A stretch of DNA of 64,000 nucleotides from a virus. The stretch is from the IMG/VR virus record IMGVR_UViG_3300047563_000187, positions 62,001 to 126,000 of that record; one strand, written 5' to 3'. Position numbers and translations under genes: made by a program. Shown in pieces: positions 1 to 8,440 of the stretch. Every line of letters begins with the position of its first letter. Within the stretch, counting starts at the first letter, position 1. Below the pieces are notes generated by a model. That model was not told the origin of the DNA, did no database searches, and was given only the letters and a program-made list of their open reading frames with translations.

Positions 1-612
1 CATGGCCCATTCAAGTTGGTTACTACGAAGCCAAAGCTGCTCGAGAGTGTTCGAGACTGACTTACTGGTGCCGGCCATAACTTTGAAGCCATGGTCAGAG
101 GCGTTAAGGATTTCGAAGATTGGTGGTAGGGCATCGAAGGAGATGTCCTGTACTTCGTCTACAGTCAGAAGGTCCGCCATGATACCACGAATACGGTCCG
201 CATCAGATTCAGTCTGAGCGTAGGACAGGTAAATCGTGGAGCCGTTGGAGAAGCTCTTTTCGTAAACGTTACGGGAAGTACCGGTGGAGCGGAAGTACTT
301 CTTCACCAAAGGGCTGTCCATGAAGCTATCCAGATAGGCGTTCGAGAAACGCTTGGCCTGAATCTGGAATGGTGCAATGTACAGCGAGTTGAAGTACGGC
401 AACGCAATACTCTTAGACACCAAGCGGCCACCGAGAGATACGGACTTACCGATCTGACGGCCAGCCTTGAACACCATCAACTCCGGGTCGATGTCATAGA
501 TCGCCCGGAAGGGTTCGTACTGGTCGAATCGTAGCGGATATCCCTTCAGCTCCAGCAGGGATGCTGCTAGCTGTGAGGCCGTGGCGATACGAACGCTTTT
601 CTGTTTAATCAT
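1..612 (-). CDS. terL: Terminase large subunit, N-terminal ATPase part (cut by window edge)
   Basis: This is the motor that translocates phage DNA into the prohead. The 204 visible residues begin at an ATG at 612 preceded by AAGGAGAA. They show a Walker A motif AGRQIGKS near residue 52 and a Walker B motif LLTVDEVQD near residue 151, the ATPase signature of tailed-phage terminases. The frame is open to base 1, so the rest of the ATPase and the nuclease domain lie outside the window. It is transcribed away from the ubiquitin-like cassette, with about 180 bases of promoter-like sequence between them. The assignment rests on motif order and spacing; a different phage P-loop ATPase is possible but unlikely. 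Confidence 0.85.
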   Translation of the reverse strand, partial: MIKQKSVRIATASQLAASLLELKGYPLRFDQYEPFRAIYDIDPELMVFKAGRQIGKSVSLGGRLVSKSIALPYFNSLYIAPFQIQAKRFSNAYLDSFMDSPLVKKYFRSTGTSRNVYEKSFSNGSTIYLSYAQTESDADRIRGIMADLLTVDEVQDISFDALPPIFEILNASDHGFKVMAGTSKSVSNTLEQLWLRSNQLEWAM

Positions 613-710
613 TAGGGTTCTCCTTGATTACTGATTATAGTTTAAATCCAGAGATTTCGTTATAGTCATAGCTAAAAATAGATTGGATAAAGTTTCAACA
701 TTTTGAAAAC

Positions 711-735
711 CCCTGGTATAATAACTGTGTAGGCA
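711..735 (+). promoter_or_regulatory. Extended -10 promoter of the ubiquitin-like cassette
   Basis: TGGTATAAT at 714-722 is an extended -10 element, and GTGTAGG follows ten bases after its first T. The same arrangement occurs at 46196-46212. No good -35 hexamer is visible. It lies about 70 bases upstream of the ubiquitin-like gene. The remainder of 613-792 is AT-rich and non-coding. Confidence 0.55.
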
Positions 736-792
736 AGTACGCTACGCTTACACATTTACCGAACCCAAATCATATCTTTTAGGAGAAATGCC

Positions 793-1173
793 ATGTCTAT
801 TACCTCTACCGTAGTTAAGATCCAAGGCCAAGCCGATGTAACCCTGCCGCTGGTTCTGACCGCTCAGGAAGTCATCGCCCAGATGACCAGCCAGGATCTG
901 AACGGTATGAACAACAGCACTTCCGAGTCCGGCTCCGTGCGTACCATCACCTTCACCAAGCGTACCGGTACCAAGGGCGCCGAGATCACCAGCACCGTGC
1001 TGAAGATCGAAGGCTACTCCGACGTGACCCTGCCGATGGCCCTGACCCTGGAGTCTGCTCGTGAGCAGTACCGCTCCGTGGATCTGTCCGGCTACAACGC
1101 CAACGTGACCGAAGACGGCTCTGTCCGTACTCTGTCCTTCACCAAGCGTACTGGTACCAAAGGTAACGATTAA
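793..1173 (+). CDS. Tandem ubiquitin-like modifier precursor (PRTRC protein C-like)
   Basis: The 126-residue protein is two copies of a roughly 60-residue unit. Each runs from ITSTV.KI through DVTLP..LT to GSVRT..FTKRTGTKG. Copy 1 ends at Gly62 and is followed by AE; copy 2 ends at Gly124 and is followed by ND. A GTKG end is what I recall for PRTRC system protein C, a predicted ubiquitin-like protein. Cleavage after each Gly would release two modifiers with a free C-terminal glycine, ready for adenylation. The genes downstream encode the peptidase (3311-4681), E1-like (4685-5827) and E2-like (2628-3305) partners. The start ATG at 793 has an AGGAGAAATGCC leader. The repeat and the tails are seen; the fold and the processing are inferred. 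Confidence 0.75.
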   Translation: MSITSTVVKIQGQADVTLPLVLTAQEVIAQMTSQDLNGMNNSTSESGSVRTITFTKRTGTKGAEITSTVLKIEGYSDVTLPMALTLESAREQYRSVDLSGYNANVTEDGSVRTLSFTKRTGTKGND

Positions 1174-1199
1174 GTTACCTCTGGCCGGTGCCAAAAACG

Positions 1200-1227
1200 G
1201 GGAGCCTTCGGGCTCCCTATTTTTTTA
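1200..1227 (+). terminator. Rho-independent terminator after the ubiquitin-like gene
   Basis: A 7-bp GGGAGCC/GGCTCCC stem with a TTCG loop is followed by a seven-T run. It separates the modifier gene from the enzyme genes, so the modifier may be made in excess and the enzymes by read-through. Confidence 0.9.
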
Positions 1228-1247
1228 GTCTCTGCAGAGAGGTTTCT

Positions 1248-2429
1248 ATGTACTTCTGCTATACGAAAGAGTTTGATATTAGCAGAGCAAGAGCTAACGG
1301 AGTTCCTCGGATCAGCAGCGTATCTCTGGCTACCTTCGGCAGCTGGCAGGTATCTCGCACCCCATCCCCAGAGCACTACGGATTCATCAACTCGCCATCA
1401 CTTGAAGAAGGTCTTAAAGACTTCCTCAATTATGGCTTTGAGGAACTTCGTAAGGTTGAGTTCACAGACTTAGCCGACGGGGAAGTAGAGAACTTCCAAC
1501 GGATGATTGCGATTGACATCCAGAACATCTGTAAGGAGTTCTTACAACAGTCTGATGATAGCGGTTGTTTTTCAATAATCAACGTGATTCAGACGGCACT
1601 GAACGACCTGTACGAAAAACTTGGAGTATCCAGCGGGCCATTCATCATCTCACACCCTCCGGTAACTACTGGAGCCCTGCGAGATTTGGTTCGTGGAATT
1701 ATCTCCAACGCATCTACTGGTATGCGTAAGTTCTTTCCTCCGCGTATTGCGTCGGAAACTACCATGCAGACCTGCCGTCCAATGATCAACACGCATCGCT
1801 TCGAGAGCTCAGAAGGATTTCAGCATTCCATCATCAAATCGCTGCGTCATGGCCCTACTTTGGAAGCCTTAGAATATGTCGGTGAAGATGATGTAATCTC
1901 GCTGAACGGGTTCGAAATCGATCTCGATGATACTCCGCTGACTCGCCGATATGTGCGGTTCATCCAGCATTTGGCACATAAATACTCCCCGTATCGCCTG
2001 CAGGTTCGCCTGCATAGCCAATCCAGGAGTATTCGTATAATGCCACTCATCGAGCAGGATTACATTATCGAGGCAGCGTTCGAACGCTTCCGCGGTCACA
2101 TCCCTTGTGAGTTGCCGGAAGATCTTCCTTTAGAAGACAAATTGGTCTTGAGCTTTATGGTCATCTCTCAGATGAACCTAGCTCCGCGGTGGCCAATAAC
2201 TATCACAGACGCGGACTACCACGAGTACAACCGTGCTGCTATGGTAGAACGCCTGAGTCGTGTAGGCACTGAGGTTAATCTCACACCTATAGATATGACT
2301 CATATCTTCAACCACATCATGCCCCATCTGGTGGAGGTAATATGGTCCATAGGCAAGCTGAAATGGACGCACTTGCAATCAACTTCGCTGAACTTCCCGG
2401 AATTGGCGACGTTTACGCAGAACGCATAG
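1248..2429 (+). CDS. Unknown protein in the PRTRC F position
   Basis: This 393-residue protein starts at ATG 1248 behind AGAGAGG; an upstream in-frame start at 1188 lies inside the terminator and is rejected. I recognise no domain, signal peptide or membrane segment. It sits between the ubiquitin-like gene and the E2-like gene. In the PRTRC order as I remember it (C, F, B, A, ThiF) this slot is held by protein F, so it may be the equivalent, but I cannot show sequence similarity. Its last 88 bases overlap the next gene in another frame. It could be a specificity or adaptor factor for conjugation. Confidence 0.7.
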   Translation: MYFCYTKEFDISRARANGVPRISSVSLATFGSWQVSRTPSPEHYGFINSPSLEEGLKDFLNYGFEELRKVEFTDLADGEVENFQRMIAIDIQNICKEFLQQSDDSGCFSIINVIQTALNDLYEKLGVSSGPFIISHPPVTTGALRDLVRGIISNASTGMRKFFPPRIASETTMQTCRPMINTHRFESSEGFQHSIIKSLRHGPTLEALEYVGEDDVISLNGFEIDLDDTPLTRRYVRFIQHLAHKYSPYRLQVRLHSQSRSIRIMPLIEQDYIIEAAFERFRGHIPCELPEDLPLEDKLVLSFMVISQMNLAPRWPITITDADYHEYNRAAMVERLSRVGTEVNLTPIDMTHIFNHIMPHLVEVIWSIGKLKWTHLQSTSLNFPELATFTQNA

Positions 2430-2620
2430 GTCAGGCTATCGATGATATGGTCTCTCGCATTGGGGGTATCAACTTCGAGGATCGTGCGTATGTCCATGCG
2501 TTATCTATCAATCACATCAGACAGCGTCGTAACGTGCAGATCAACCGGGTCATACCGGTAGAGCAGCGTTTGAACTTCCGGGCCTACCGTCCGGTAATGT
2601 CTGGCATCGTTTTCATCTGA
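2342..2620 (+). CDS. Small unknown protein in the conjugation cassette
   Basis: The 92-residue product starts at ATG 2342, inside the end of the preceding gene, behind a strong GGTGGAGG site ending eight bases before the ATG. The stretch LPGIGDVYAERI resembles a helix-hairpin-helix turn, but one short motif is weak evidence. It ends seven bases before the E2-like gene, so it is co-expressed with the cassette. It could alternatively extend the upstream protein by a frameshift; the good ribosome site makes a separate gene more likely. Confidence 0.6.
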   Translation: MVHRQAEMDALAINFAELPGIGDVYAERIGQAIDDMVSRIGGINFEDRAYVHALSINHIRQRRNVQINRVIPVEQRLNFRAYRPVMSGIVFI

Positions 2621-2627
2621 GGTATCT

Positions 2628-3305
2628 ATGATCGTAGAACTCAAACCCAACGGGGTCCTCGTGGACAATGGCCTCGGTGGCAAGAAGGTCATTTCATATG
2701 AATCCTTCATCGCCGAAATTGCCAAGATGGCAACTGAAGATACTGCCGCTATGGTGCGTACCTTAGGTCTGCCGGAGGGTGCATATGTGCTGGCTCAGAA
2801 TGGTCGTGAAGCGACTATCGGCATGTACTACCCCTCTCGTCGTGCCACTCTGGACTTCAGCGGTACCAAATTCAAGGACGTCCTGTTGCCCAACGTGGTA
2901 ATCATGGTCGGCCTTACCAACTTCGGCGTAGACGGTGACTTTGCCATCCTGGATGGCATTCACTGGTTCTGTACCGATCTCCCTCTGGCGATCATGCCGC
3001 GGGTTACTTTCCGTAGCCTGAATGATCTGCCAGAAGGCCTTGCTGGTCACGTATGGTGCCTGCCGTTCCCCAATATGTATTCGGGGATGGGCTGCTCCAT
3101 GTGTACTGGCAGCAACAGCTTCATTAGCCGCTTCCCAGATAACCAACTGGCAGGCATCTCCTCTTACTATAACGATCTGTTCATCGGTAGTCGCTTTAAC
3201 AACGACTTGGGCCAGTGGATGATTGAGAATGGCAGAGGCTGGCCTGAATGGTTGCGTGAACTGGCGGCTGCTGAAGAATTTCCCTACAATAGACTGCGGA
3301 GTTAA
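2628..3305 (+). CDS. E2-like conjugating protein (PRTRC protein B-like)
   Basis: The 225-residue protein matches the length and late signature of PRTRC system protein B as I recall it: LPFPNMY, then MCTG, then LFIGSRF, near residues 145-190. PRTRC B has been proposed to have an E2-like fold. Candidate thioester cysteines are C156 and C159 in GCSMCTG; C159, in the Cys-x-Gly context, fits the family pattern best. C115 and C144 are other cysteines. By its neighbours it should receive the modifier from the E1-like enzyme at 4685-5827. It ends five bases before the JAMM gene. The E2 role is inferred; no biochemical motif proves it. Confidence 0.65.
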   Translation: MIVELKPNGVLVDNGLGGKKVISYESFIAEIAKMATEDTAAMVRTLGLPEGAYVLAQNGREATIGMYYPSRRATLDFSGTKFKDVLLPNVVIMVGLTNFGVDGDFAILDGIHWFCTDLPLAIMPRVTFRSLNDLPEGLAGHVWCLPFPNMYSGMGCSMCTGSNSFISRFPDNQLAGISSYYNDLFIGSRFNNDLGQWMIENGRGWPEWLRELAAAEEFPYNRLRS

Positions 3306-3310
3306 GTCTG

Positions 3311-4681
3311 ATGATCAATATCACTCTGTTCGAATCCCTGGTAACCGAGCGTGACTTCCTGGATAAGAAGTTCCCGGACCATCACAACGTGATCAACGTA
3401 CTGGCAAACGATGGCAAGCTCTACCGCTACCATCGCTATGCCGGTGAGCGTGAGCTCCTGACGAAGATCGCCGAAACCCCCATCCGTTTCGTCGATAAGA
3501 CTCAGCTCGTAGAGCGTCGTCAAATCGTGCCGGGCGGAGTGCGTGTTCCGATGCAGCTGTTGAAAGACATCGAGAACTTCTTCCGTGCCTTCATGATCAA
3601 GAACGTGACCTCCGCTGCCGGGTATCGCCCGGGCCACGGTGACTACGAGGCTATGGCCTTGATCCTGTACAACCTGGATACACAGCAGTATCGCGTATCC
3701 ATCCCTACCCAGAAAGTCTCCAAAGCATCTGTGTCCTATGACATCGATGACAAGGCTGACAACGAGATCGTGGTAGTGGATATCCACAGCCACAACTCTA
3801 TGGGTGCCTTCTTCTCCGGTGTGGATGATCGTGATGATCGCTCCGGTGCTTGGGTGACGGGCGTACTGGGTAAATTGGATCAGCCAGAGTTCGCCTCGGT
3901 ATGGCGTTTCAACGCCGGTGCTACCAAGGTTCAGCTGACCATCGCTGACATCTTCGAAACCCCGACCATCACCGCTAACCCGGTTGATCAGGCCTGGATG
4001 GACAAGGTGCAAGTAGGCTACTCCAGCTACGGTGGTACTCCGTACTACCAGCGTCCGGTAGGCGGTGCCCAAGTGGGTAACTCCAAAGTAGGGGGTGCCC
4101 AGGTGGGAAACCACAACTTTCAATCCGAAGCCAAAAGCCCCCGCATCTACGGTGCTGAGGTTGGAGGACTTGGTGGGGGAAAATCACAAGGGGGGTTCGG
4201 AAAAAACCCAGCTGGATTCCCCGTTGAAAGTGACTTCTTCGACCAAGAAGCCTACGAAGAACTCATGGACATGCTGGGTGTCGACGGCTTGGGCTCACGC
4301 CTGGACTTGGATGACGACATCCCTTTCGAGGAGGACGAAGTAGTTGGTGAGGCCGATGCTTCTCTCGTCCGTCAAATTGACAAACTTCTCGGCCGAATCG
4401 AAAACGAGCACGCCTATGGGCTCGTAGTGGAGAACATCGTTCAGTACGTGACCGATGAAGCTGTCCTGGTGGATATGGCGGGAGAAGTAGTAGACCGCAT
4501 CACCGATGGCATCCCGGATCTGACTGAGCGTGGTATCTACGTCATCACCGATCCTGAGCAAGTAGTAGATGCTATGGCCGACATGTGCGGCGAGTATCTG
4601 CATGCTGATCAAATTGCTACTGCGTTCAATGAGATCTCAGAAGCTCAGGGTGTCCTCTACACATACACTCCCAAGGAGTAA
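3311..4681 (+). CDS. JAMM/MPN+ metalloprotease (PRTRC protein A-like)
   Basis: A JAB-family zinc isopeptidase is indicated by a perfect JAMM motif: E113, then H159-S-H161, seven residues, S169-x-x-D172. Enzymes of this family trim ubiquitin-like precursors and remove the modifier from targets. The 456-residue protein is longer than a lone JAB domain. Residues about 250-305 are a Gly/Gln/Asn-rich linker with VGGAQVGN twice, and an acidic C-terminal region follows (residues about 310-456). The linker may let the protease reach large substrates. It sits three bases upstream of the E1-like gene. The start ATG at 3311 lies just after the E2-like stop. Confidence 0.85.
   Translation: MINITLFESLVTERDFLDKKFPDHHNVINVLANDGKLYRYHRYAGERELLTKIAETPIRFVDKTQLVERRQIVPGGVRVPMQLLKDIENFFRAFMIKNVTSAAGYRPGHGDYEAMALILYNLDTQQYRVSIPTQKVSKASVSYDIDDKADNEIVVVDIHSHNSMGAFFSGVDDRDDRSGAWVTGVLGKLDQPEFASVWRFNAGATKVQLTIADIFETPTITANPVDQAWMDKVQVGYSSYGGTPYYQRPVGGAQVGNSKVGGAQVGNHNFQSEAKSPRIYGAEVGGLGGGKSQGGFGKNPAGFPVESDFFDQEAYEELMDMLGVDGLGSRLDLDDDIPFEEDEVVGEADASLVRQIDKLLGRIENEHAYGLVVENIVQYVTDEAVLVDMAGEVVDRITDGIPDLTERGIYVITDPEQVVDAMADMCGEYLHADQIATAFNEISEAQGVLYTYTPKE
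4063..4113 (+). repeat. Short in-frame repeat in the JAMM protease linker
   Basis: Two copies of a unit encoding VGGAQVGN lie about 30 bases apart inside the Gly-rich linker of the protease gene. They look like a small internal duplication. Confidence 0.6.
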
Positions 4682-4684
4682 AAG

Positions 4685-5827
4685 ATGTTTCACACTCGAT
4701 TCAACCGGATTGTGTCGAATGTGATCATCGTAGGTTGCGGCGGGACTGGTTCCCGCCTCATTCCTATGGTGGCACAGTTCATGAAAAGCTGCCCGGCTAT
4801 CCTCGATCCGTTCATCACCCTGATCGACGGGGATACAGTGGAGATGAAGAATCTGGCTCGTCAGAACTTCATCAAGCCGGATATCGGCCGTCACAAGTCC
4901 GAAGTGCTGGCGGAGCGTTATGGCGGGGCTATCGAAATCCCCATCGTATCTATCCCGGAATACTACCAGTACTCCAAGTACAAGGACTTCCGCGGCTGGC
5001 TGCAGAACCACTACTCGAAGCTGGATCCGAACCTGGCCAACCGTTCTGTCGGTAGCCCGATCGTCTTCTTCGCAGTGGACTCTATGCAGGCACGGATGGA
5101 GATCTTAGCAGGCATCATGTACTCTCGCTTCCGCAACCACACCTGGGCGTCTGTGATGCCCATCATCGTGGATGCCGGTAACGAGAATACCTTCGGCCAG
5201 GTTAGCGTGTATCACGCGGCTGTCGTACCTGATGATTCCCACTACCTCCATCATCGCCATGTAGAAGAGTTCATTCGCAGCTTCAACTCTCTGAGCACCA
5301 TCAAGAAGGGCTATGTTGGCGGCGATCTCAACTTCCCACTGCGTCCTGCTCCGGTAGACATGCTGGTATCTGCCCTGGAGAACCCCTCCGAGGCTGACGT
5401 ATCGTGTGCCGACTTGGATCAGACTGCTGCGATCAACGCTCAGATGGCTGTAGGTATGTTCACTGCATTCCAGAACATCTGTCTGAACCACAAGATGACG
5501 ATTCTGACTTCCTACTTCGATATTCATAATGGCAACAGTCAGACGAAGATCGATGATTGGCTGCTGAATCTGCCGGAAGAGGATCCCTCTAAAGGTGCTC
5601 GGGTGACCGCTGAGCGTATCGCCAAGGCATTGAAGAAGGCCCGTGATGTGAAGACTTTGGATAATGATTCTTCTGAGATGTGCCGCCTCCTGGCGTCAGG
5701 CACGGTCGATATGGATATGACCATTATCCGTGATGCCCGTCAGGTAGCCCAAGCGGCTATCAAAGATGGATCTATCTCCAAGCGTAACTTGGAGTTGGAA
5801 GCTCTGCTTAACGGCAGGGCAGCATAA
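4685..5827 (+). CDS. E1-like activating enzyme (ThiF/MoeB superfamily, PRTRC ThiF-like)
   Basis: E1-like enzymes adenylate the C-terminal glycine of a ubiquitin-like protein. The 380-residue product has the nucleotide-binding loop G17-CGGTG22, the LIDGDTVEMKNLARQ motif at residues 46-60 with Asp48/Asp50, Asn56 and Arg59, and a conserved Asp132 in FFAVD. C241, in VSCADLDQTAAIN, lies in the region where the catalytic cysteine of related enzymes is found. The gene closes the cassette and is followed by a terminator. The family call is firm; the identity of the catalytic cysteine is inferred. Confidence 0.88.
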   Translation: MFHTRFNRIVSNVIIVGCGGTGSRLIPMVAQFMKSCPAILDPFITLIDGDTVEMKNLARQNFIKPDIGRHKSEVLAERYGGAIEIPIVSIPEYYQYSKYKDFRGWLQNHYSKLDPNLANRSVGSPIVFFAVDSMQARMEILAGIMYSRFRNHTWASVMPIIVDAGNENTFGQVSVYHAAVVPDDSHYLHHRHVEEFIRSFNSLSTIKKGYVGGDLNFPLRPAPVDMLVSALENPSEADVSCADLDQTAAINAQMAVGMFTAFQNICLNHKMTILTSYFDIHNGNSQTKIDDWLLNLPEEDPSKGARVTAERIAKALKKARDVKTLDNDSSEMCRLLASGTVDMDMTIIRDARQVAQAAIKDGSISKRNLELEALLNGRAA

Positions 5828-5828
5828 G

Positions 5829-5853
5829 AAAAGGGCCCATTGGGCCCTTTTTT
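5829..5853. terminator. Bidirectional terminator between convergent units
   Basis: AAAAGGGCCC-ATT-GGGCCCTTTTTT forms a stem with A-rich and T-rich flanks. It can end the conjugation cassette on the plus strand and the fibre operon on the minus strand. Confidence 0.9.
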
Positions 5854-7099
5854 AGCTAGACTCGAGGTCCGTTCTACGTTCACGAGAGGAGACGTCAGGA
5901 GTATCCGTAATGGAGAATACTGCCGCTTCCAAACCGTGAGTATCGAACATAGTCAGAGTACCTGCACGCTTATCCCAGCTCCAAGAGCCCATAGCTTCGG
6001 CGTGAATATCCATGATCATGTCGATGACGTTAGATGGTACACCTTCAATACCTGCCAGAAGAGTCTTCAGCTCGTTTTGATCACTAGACATATGACCATG
6101 TACGCCTTCGATGGCGGACATAACGCCGGAGATCTGGCTACCAGTGCTCGCCATAACAGCCGATGCTTGATCTTGAACTACCTGATTGGTGTTAGTGAAA
6201 CGAGAATTTACGTTATCGAAAAGCCCATTCATGCTGCTTTGCATGCTGGAAATGTGAGAGTGTACACCATTGAACTGGGTATCAGACACATCCTTTACAG
6301 CGTCCACTTGGGCAATTACCAGGTCTACTTTGGCACCCACAGTTTGACTGGTGGAAGTCACGTTAGTGTCTACCGCAGTAACCTGCAGAGCAATAGCATC
6401 CAGCTTATCCAGAATATCCAGAATAGGAGACATGTCTACTGTGCCACCGCCGCAACCGCATCCACCACCATCTCCACTACCCTCGTAGTTATCAGGCACG
6501 AAGAACTTGAACACCTGTTTGGATTCGATCAGCTGAACACCCATAGAGGTATAGGTGAAGGTGTGCCCGCAGATTACGCGGATCTTCAGGAAGGTGTCGA
6601 TAGGCTGCTCTTCAATCACATGTACGTGGTTGAGCGTTAAGTCCCAAGGACGAGTATCGGAGTAGATCTCGCTGTTATGGTTGACCATAACGTGAGTATC
6701 CGGGTATGGCTTAGGGTTGTTCTCGTCGTCGATCACACCATCAGCACGGTATAGGACAAGCTCCCGGGAGCCACTGCCAGTGCGTGTGTTGTAGTGCATG
6801 TCGGTGAAGACTACTGGAGAGTCCAGCAGCCAGCCGCGGTGGTAAATAACGCCGAAAAAGCAGGTGTCGTAACCGCCTTCGATCTCCCAGTTAATCTGCA
6901 CGGTGTGCAGGTCGGTGTAGAAATCGGCCGGAATCCCATTGCCAAAGTTAGGGGTGTACTGAGAGACTGTTACACCTCGCTGGTACAGTTCGATCGTTGG
7001 CGGTTGGGAGATATCCAACGGCAGGATCATCTTGTACACCATCGCTTTGTAGTTAGCCACGTCGCCGTGAACGATGGGGTTAGATGCAATTAGCTTCAT
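5852..7099 (-). CDS. Putative fibre or virion structural protein with Gly/Cys hinge
   Basis: The 415-residue protein has a beta-rich N-terminal half (residues 1-210) and a short hinge, GGGCGCGGG, near residue 218. A long Ser/Thr/Val/Asp-rich segment of coiled-coil character follows, and then a compact end containing GSWSWDKRAGTLTMFD. That layout, shoulder, hinge, rod and tip, is typical of phage fibres, although no named family is recognised. It is last in a four-gene minus-strand operon and overlaps the preceding gene by four bases. Confidence 0.65.
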   Translation of the reverse strand: MKLIASNPIVHGDVANYKAMVYKMILPLDISQPPTIELYQRGVTVSQYTPNFGNGIPADFYTDLHTVQINWEIEGGYDTCFFGVIYHRGWLLDSPVVFTDMHYNTRTGSGSRELVLYRADGVIDDENNPKPYPDTHVMVNHNSEIYSDTRPWDLTLNHVHVIEEQPIDTFLKIRVICGHTFTYTSMGVQLIESKQVFKFFVPDNYEGSGDGGGCGCGGGTVDMSPILDILDKLDAIALQVTAVDTNVTSTSQTVGAKVDLVIAQVDAVKDVSDTQFNGVHSHISSMQSSMNGLFDNVNSRFTNTNQVVQDQASAVMASTGSQISGVMSAIEGVHGHMSSDQNELKTLLAGIEGVPSNVIDMIMDIHAEAMGSWSWDKRAGTLTMFDTHGLEAAVFSITDTPDVSSRERRTDLESS

Positions 7100-7581
7100 A
7101 CAGATTCCTCCATAGCCCGAATGTAGAGACGAATAGCTTTCGCTTTGTTAGCGGTCTCTTGTTCGGTTTGCTCTGTGGTCAGGGGCTCTTTGATGAAGTC
7201 GAATGGTGGAACAGCTTTGGCGTACCCTTCTTCCTGCAGTACGTAATGGCAAATAGTGGCCAGTACGGAGGAGTCTTTGATATCTACCAAGCCCTTCAGT
7301 TCAACTAAAGCCCACGCTAGCTCGAGACTGTTCGGCATGTGCACGAAATCAGGCTCAAGCAGGTGTCCGTTTGCTACTTCTACGAAACGTAGGAAGTAGT
7401 CTGCGTTCTCAAGGAATTCAAGCGGGTTATGCTTGACGGCCTTGATCATTTGGATCTTCTCGACAGTATGGGGGTCGAAAGCGGCCCCCGTATCCAGGGA
7501 GAGCGTCTCTGTTTCCAGAGACGTCCAATCCTGGCCATACCGTCGAGTGAAGAGTTTATCAAGTCTCACTAGAGTGCTCAT
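7096..7581 (-). CDS. Virion-associated protein of unknown function
   Basis: A 161-residue soluble, mostly helical protein without recognised motifs. It overlaps both neighbours by four bases (ATGA type), so the three genes are translationally coupled. Context with fibre and virion genes suggests a structural or assembly role. Confidence 0.6.
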   Translation of the reverse strand: MSTLVRLDKLFTRRYGQDWTSLETETLSLDTGAAFDPHTVEKIQMIKAVKHNPLEFLENADYFLRFVEVANGHLLEPDFVHMPNSLELAWALVELKGLVDIKDSSVLATICHYVLQEEGYAKAVPPFDFIKEPLTTEQTEQETANKAKAIRLYIRAMEESV

Positions 7582-8429
7582 ACGATTCCTGCAAGTGTTT
7601 TCTTCTCAGCCAGAGGAAGTGCCTCAAGGGCATGCTTCATGTTAAGCGGGTCTTCTTTCAGAAGAGCACCGACGTCTGGGCCTAGGATAGCAGAAACCTT
7701 GCTGGAGCCCAAGGCGATAATCTTCTCAACCGGTACGGACTTAGAGCCCAGGTTGACGGTCACACCGGCAAGCTTGGTCATGAAGATGTCCTTGTAGATG
7801 TCACCGAGGTACCCAGCAGTCTTGTCCAGACCCATGATGGTGCTGGCAATGTTCCGCTTGTCTTCAGTGGACAGCTTGTATGGGTCAACGCCTTGGATTA
7901 CGTGAGCAACCTTTTCGAACTCAGAGTTACCGGTCTTCTTAGCACGGTAAGTCAGAGCAGCGACAGCCGCTTCCTTGTTTAGGTGGCCTTCGCCGCCGTA
8001 CAGACGAACAAGAGGAGACTGGATGTGCTCACCGTAGTTGTCTACCAGAGACTCTGCCATAGCGGCCAGCTTTTCCATGTCCGGAATACCGCTCAGGGAG
8101 CCTTCGAAGATCTGTTCGGCCATACGGACTTCAGCAGTCACATCATCAGAGGCTTGCTTTTGAAGGGCTGCAGCCTTGATCATCTTGTGGGCCATGTCTT
8201 CTACTTGATCACGTACGTCGTACAGTTCGACAGCTTTGCCGACACGACGCAGGTGTTCTTCGTCGACCATCTGGTTAGCAACCTTGGTCAGGAAGGTAAT
8301 TTCAAGGGCTGATGCGATAGTGGCATCCCTGGAAGTAGTCGGGAACTCGGTCTCTACGCAGGCCTGCTTGACGATTCCGGCAGCCTCCGGAATCAGTTCG
8401 ATAACGTTCTTAAGTGCATATAGGGACAT
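7578..8429 (-). CDS. Virion protein rich in putative maturation-protease motifs
   Basis: The 283-residue protein is helical and alanine-rich, and contains many hydrophobic-x-Lys-x-Ala motifs: FLTKVA, LQKQAS, MEKLAA, LNKEAA, FEKVAH, LDKTAG, MTKLAG. The same motif fills other capsid-block proteins here, which suggests it is packaged and processed. No domain is recognised. The start at 8429 follows a GAGGA site. Confidence 0.65.
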   Translation of the reverse strand: MSLYALKNVIELIPEAAGIVKQACVETEFPTTSRDATIASALEITFLTKVANQMVDEEHLRRVGKAVELYDVRDQVEDMAHKMIKAAALQKQASDDVTAEVRMAEQIFEGSLSGIPDMEKLAAMAESLVDNYGEHIQSPLVRLYGGEGHLNKEAAVAALTYRAKKTGNSEFEKVAHVIQGVDPYKLSTEDKRNIASTIMGLDKTAGYLGDIYKDIFMTKLAGVTVNLGSKSVPVEKIIALGSSKVSAILGPDVGALLKEDPLNMKHALEALPLAEKKTLAGIV

Positions 8430-8440
8430 AAGTCCTCCTG

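Noticed and set aside
748-1194. Long open frame on the minus strand opposite the ubiquitin-like gene
   Set aside because: It mirrors the codon bias of the plus-strand gene, has no ribosome site and crosses the promoter region.
5840-6640. Plus-strand open frame opposite the fibre gene
   Set aside because: It is antisense to a well-supported gene, and begins in the bidirectional terminator.
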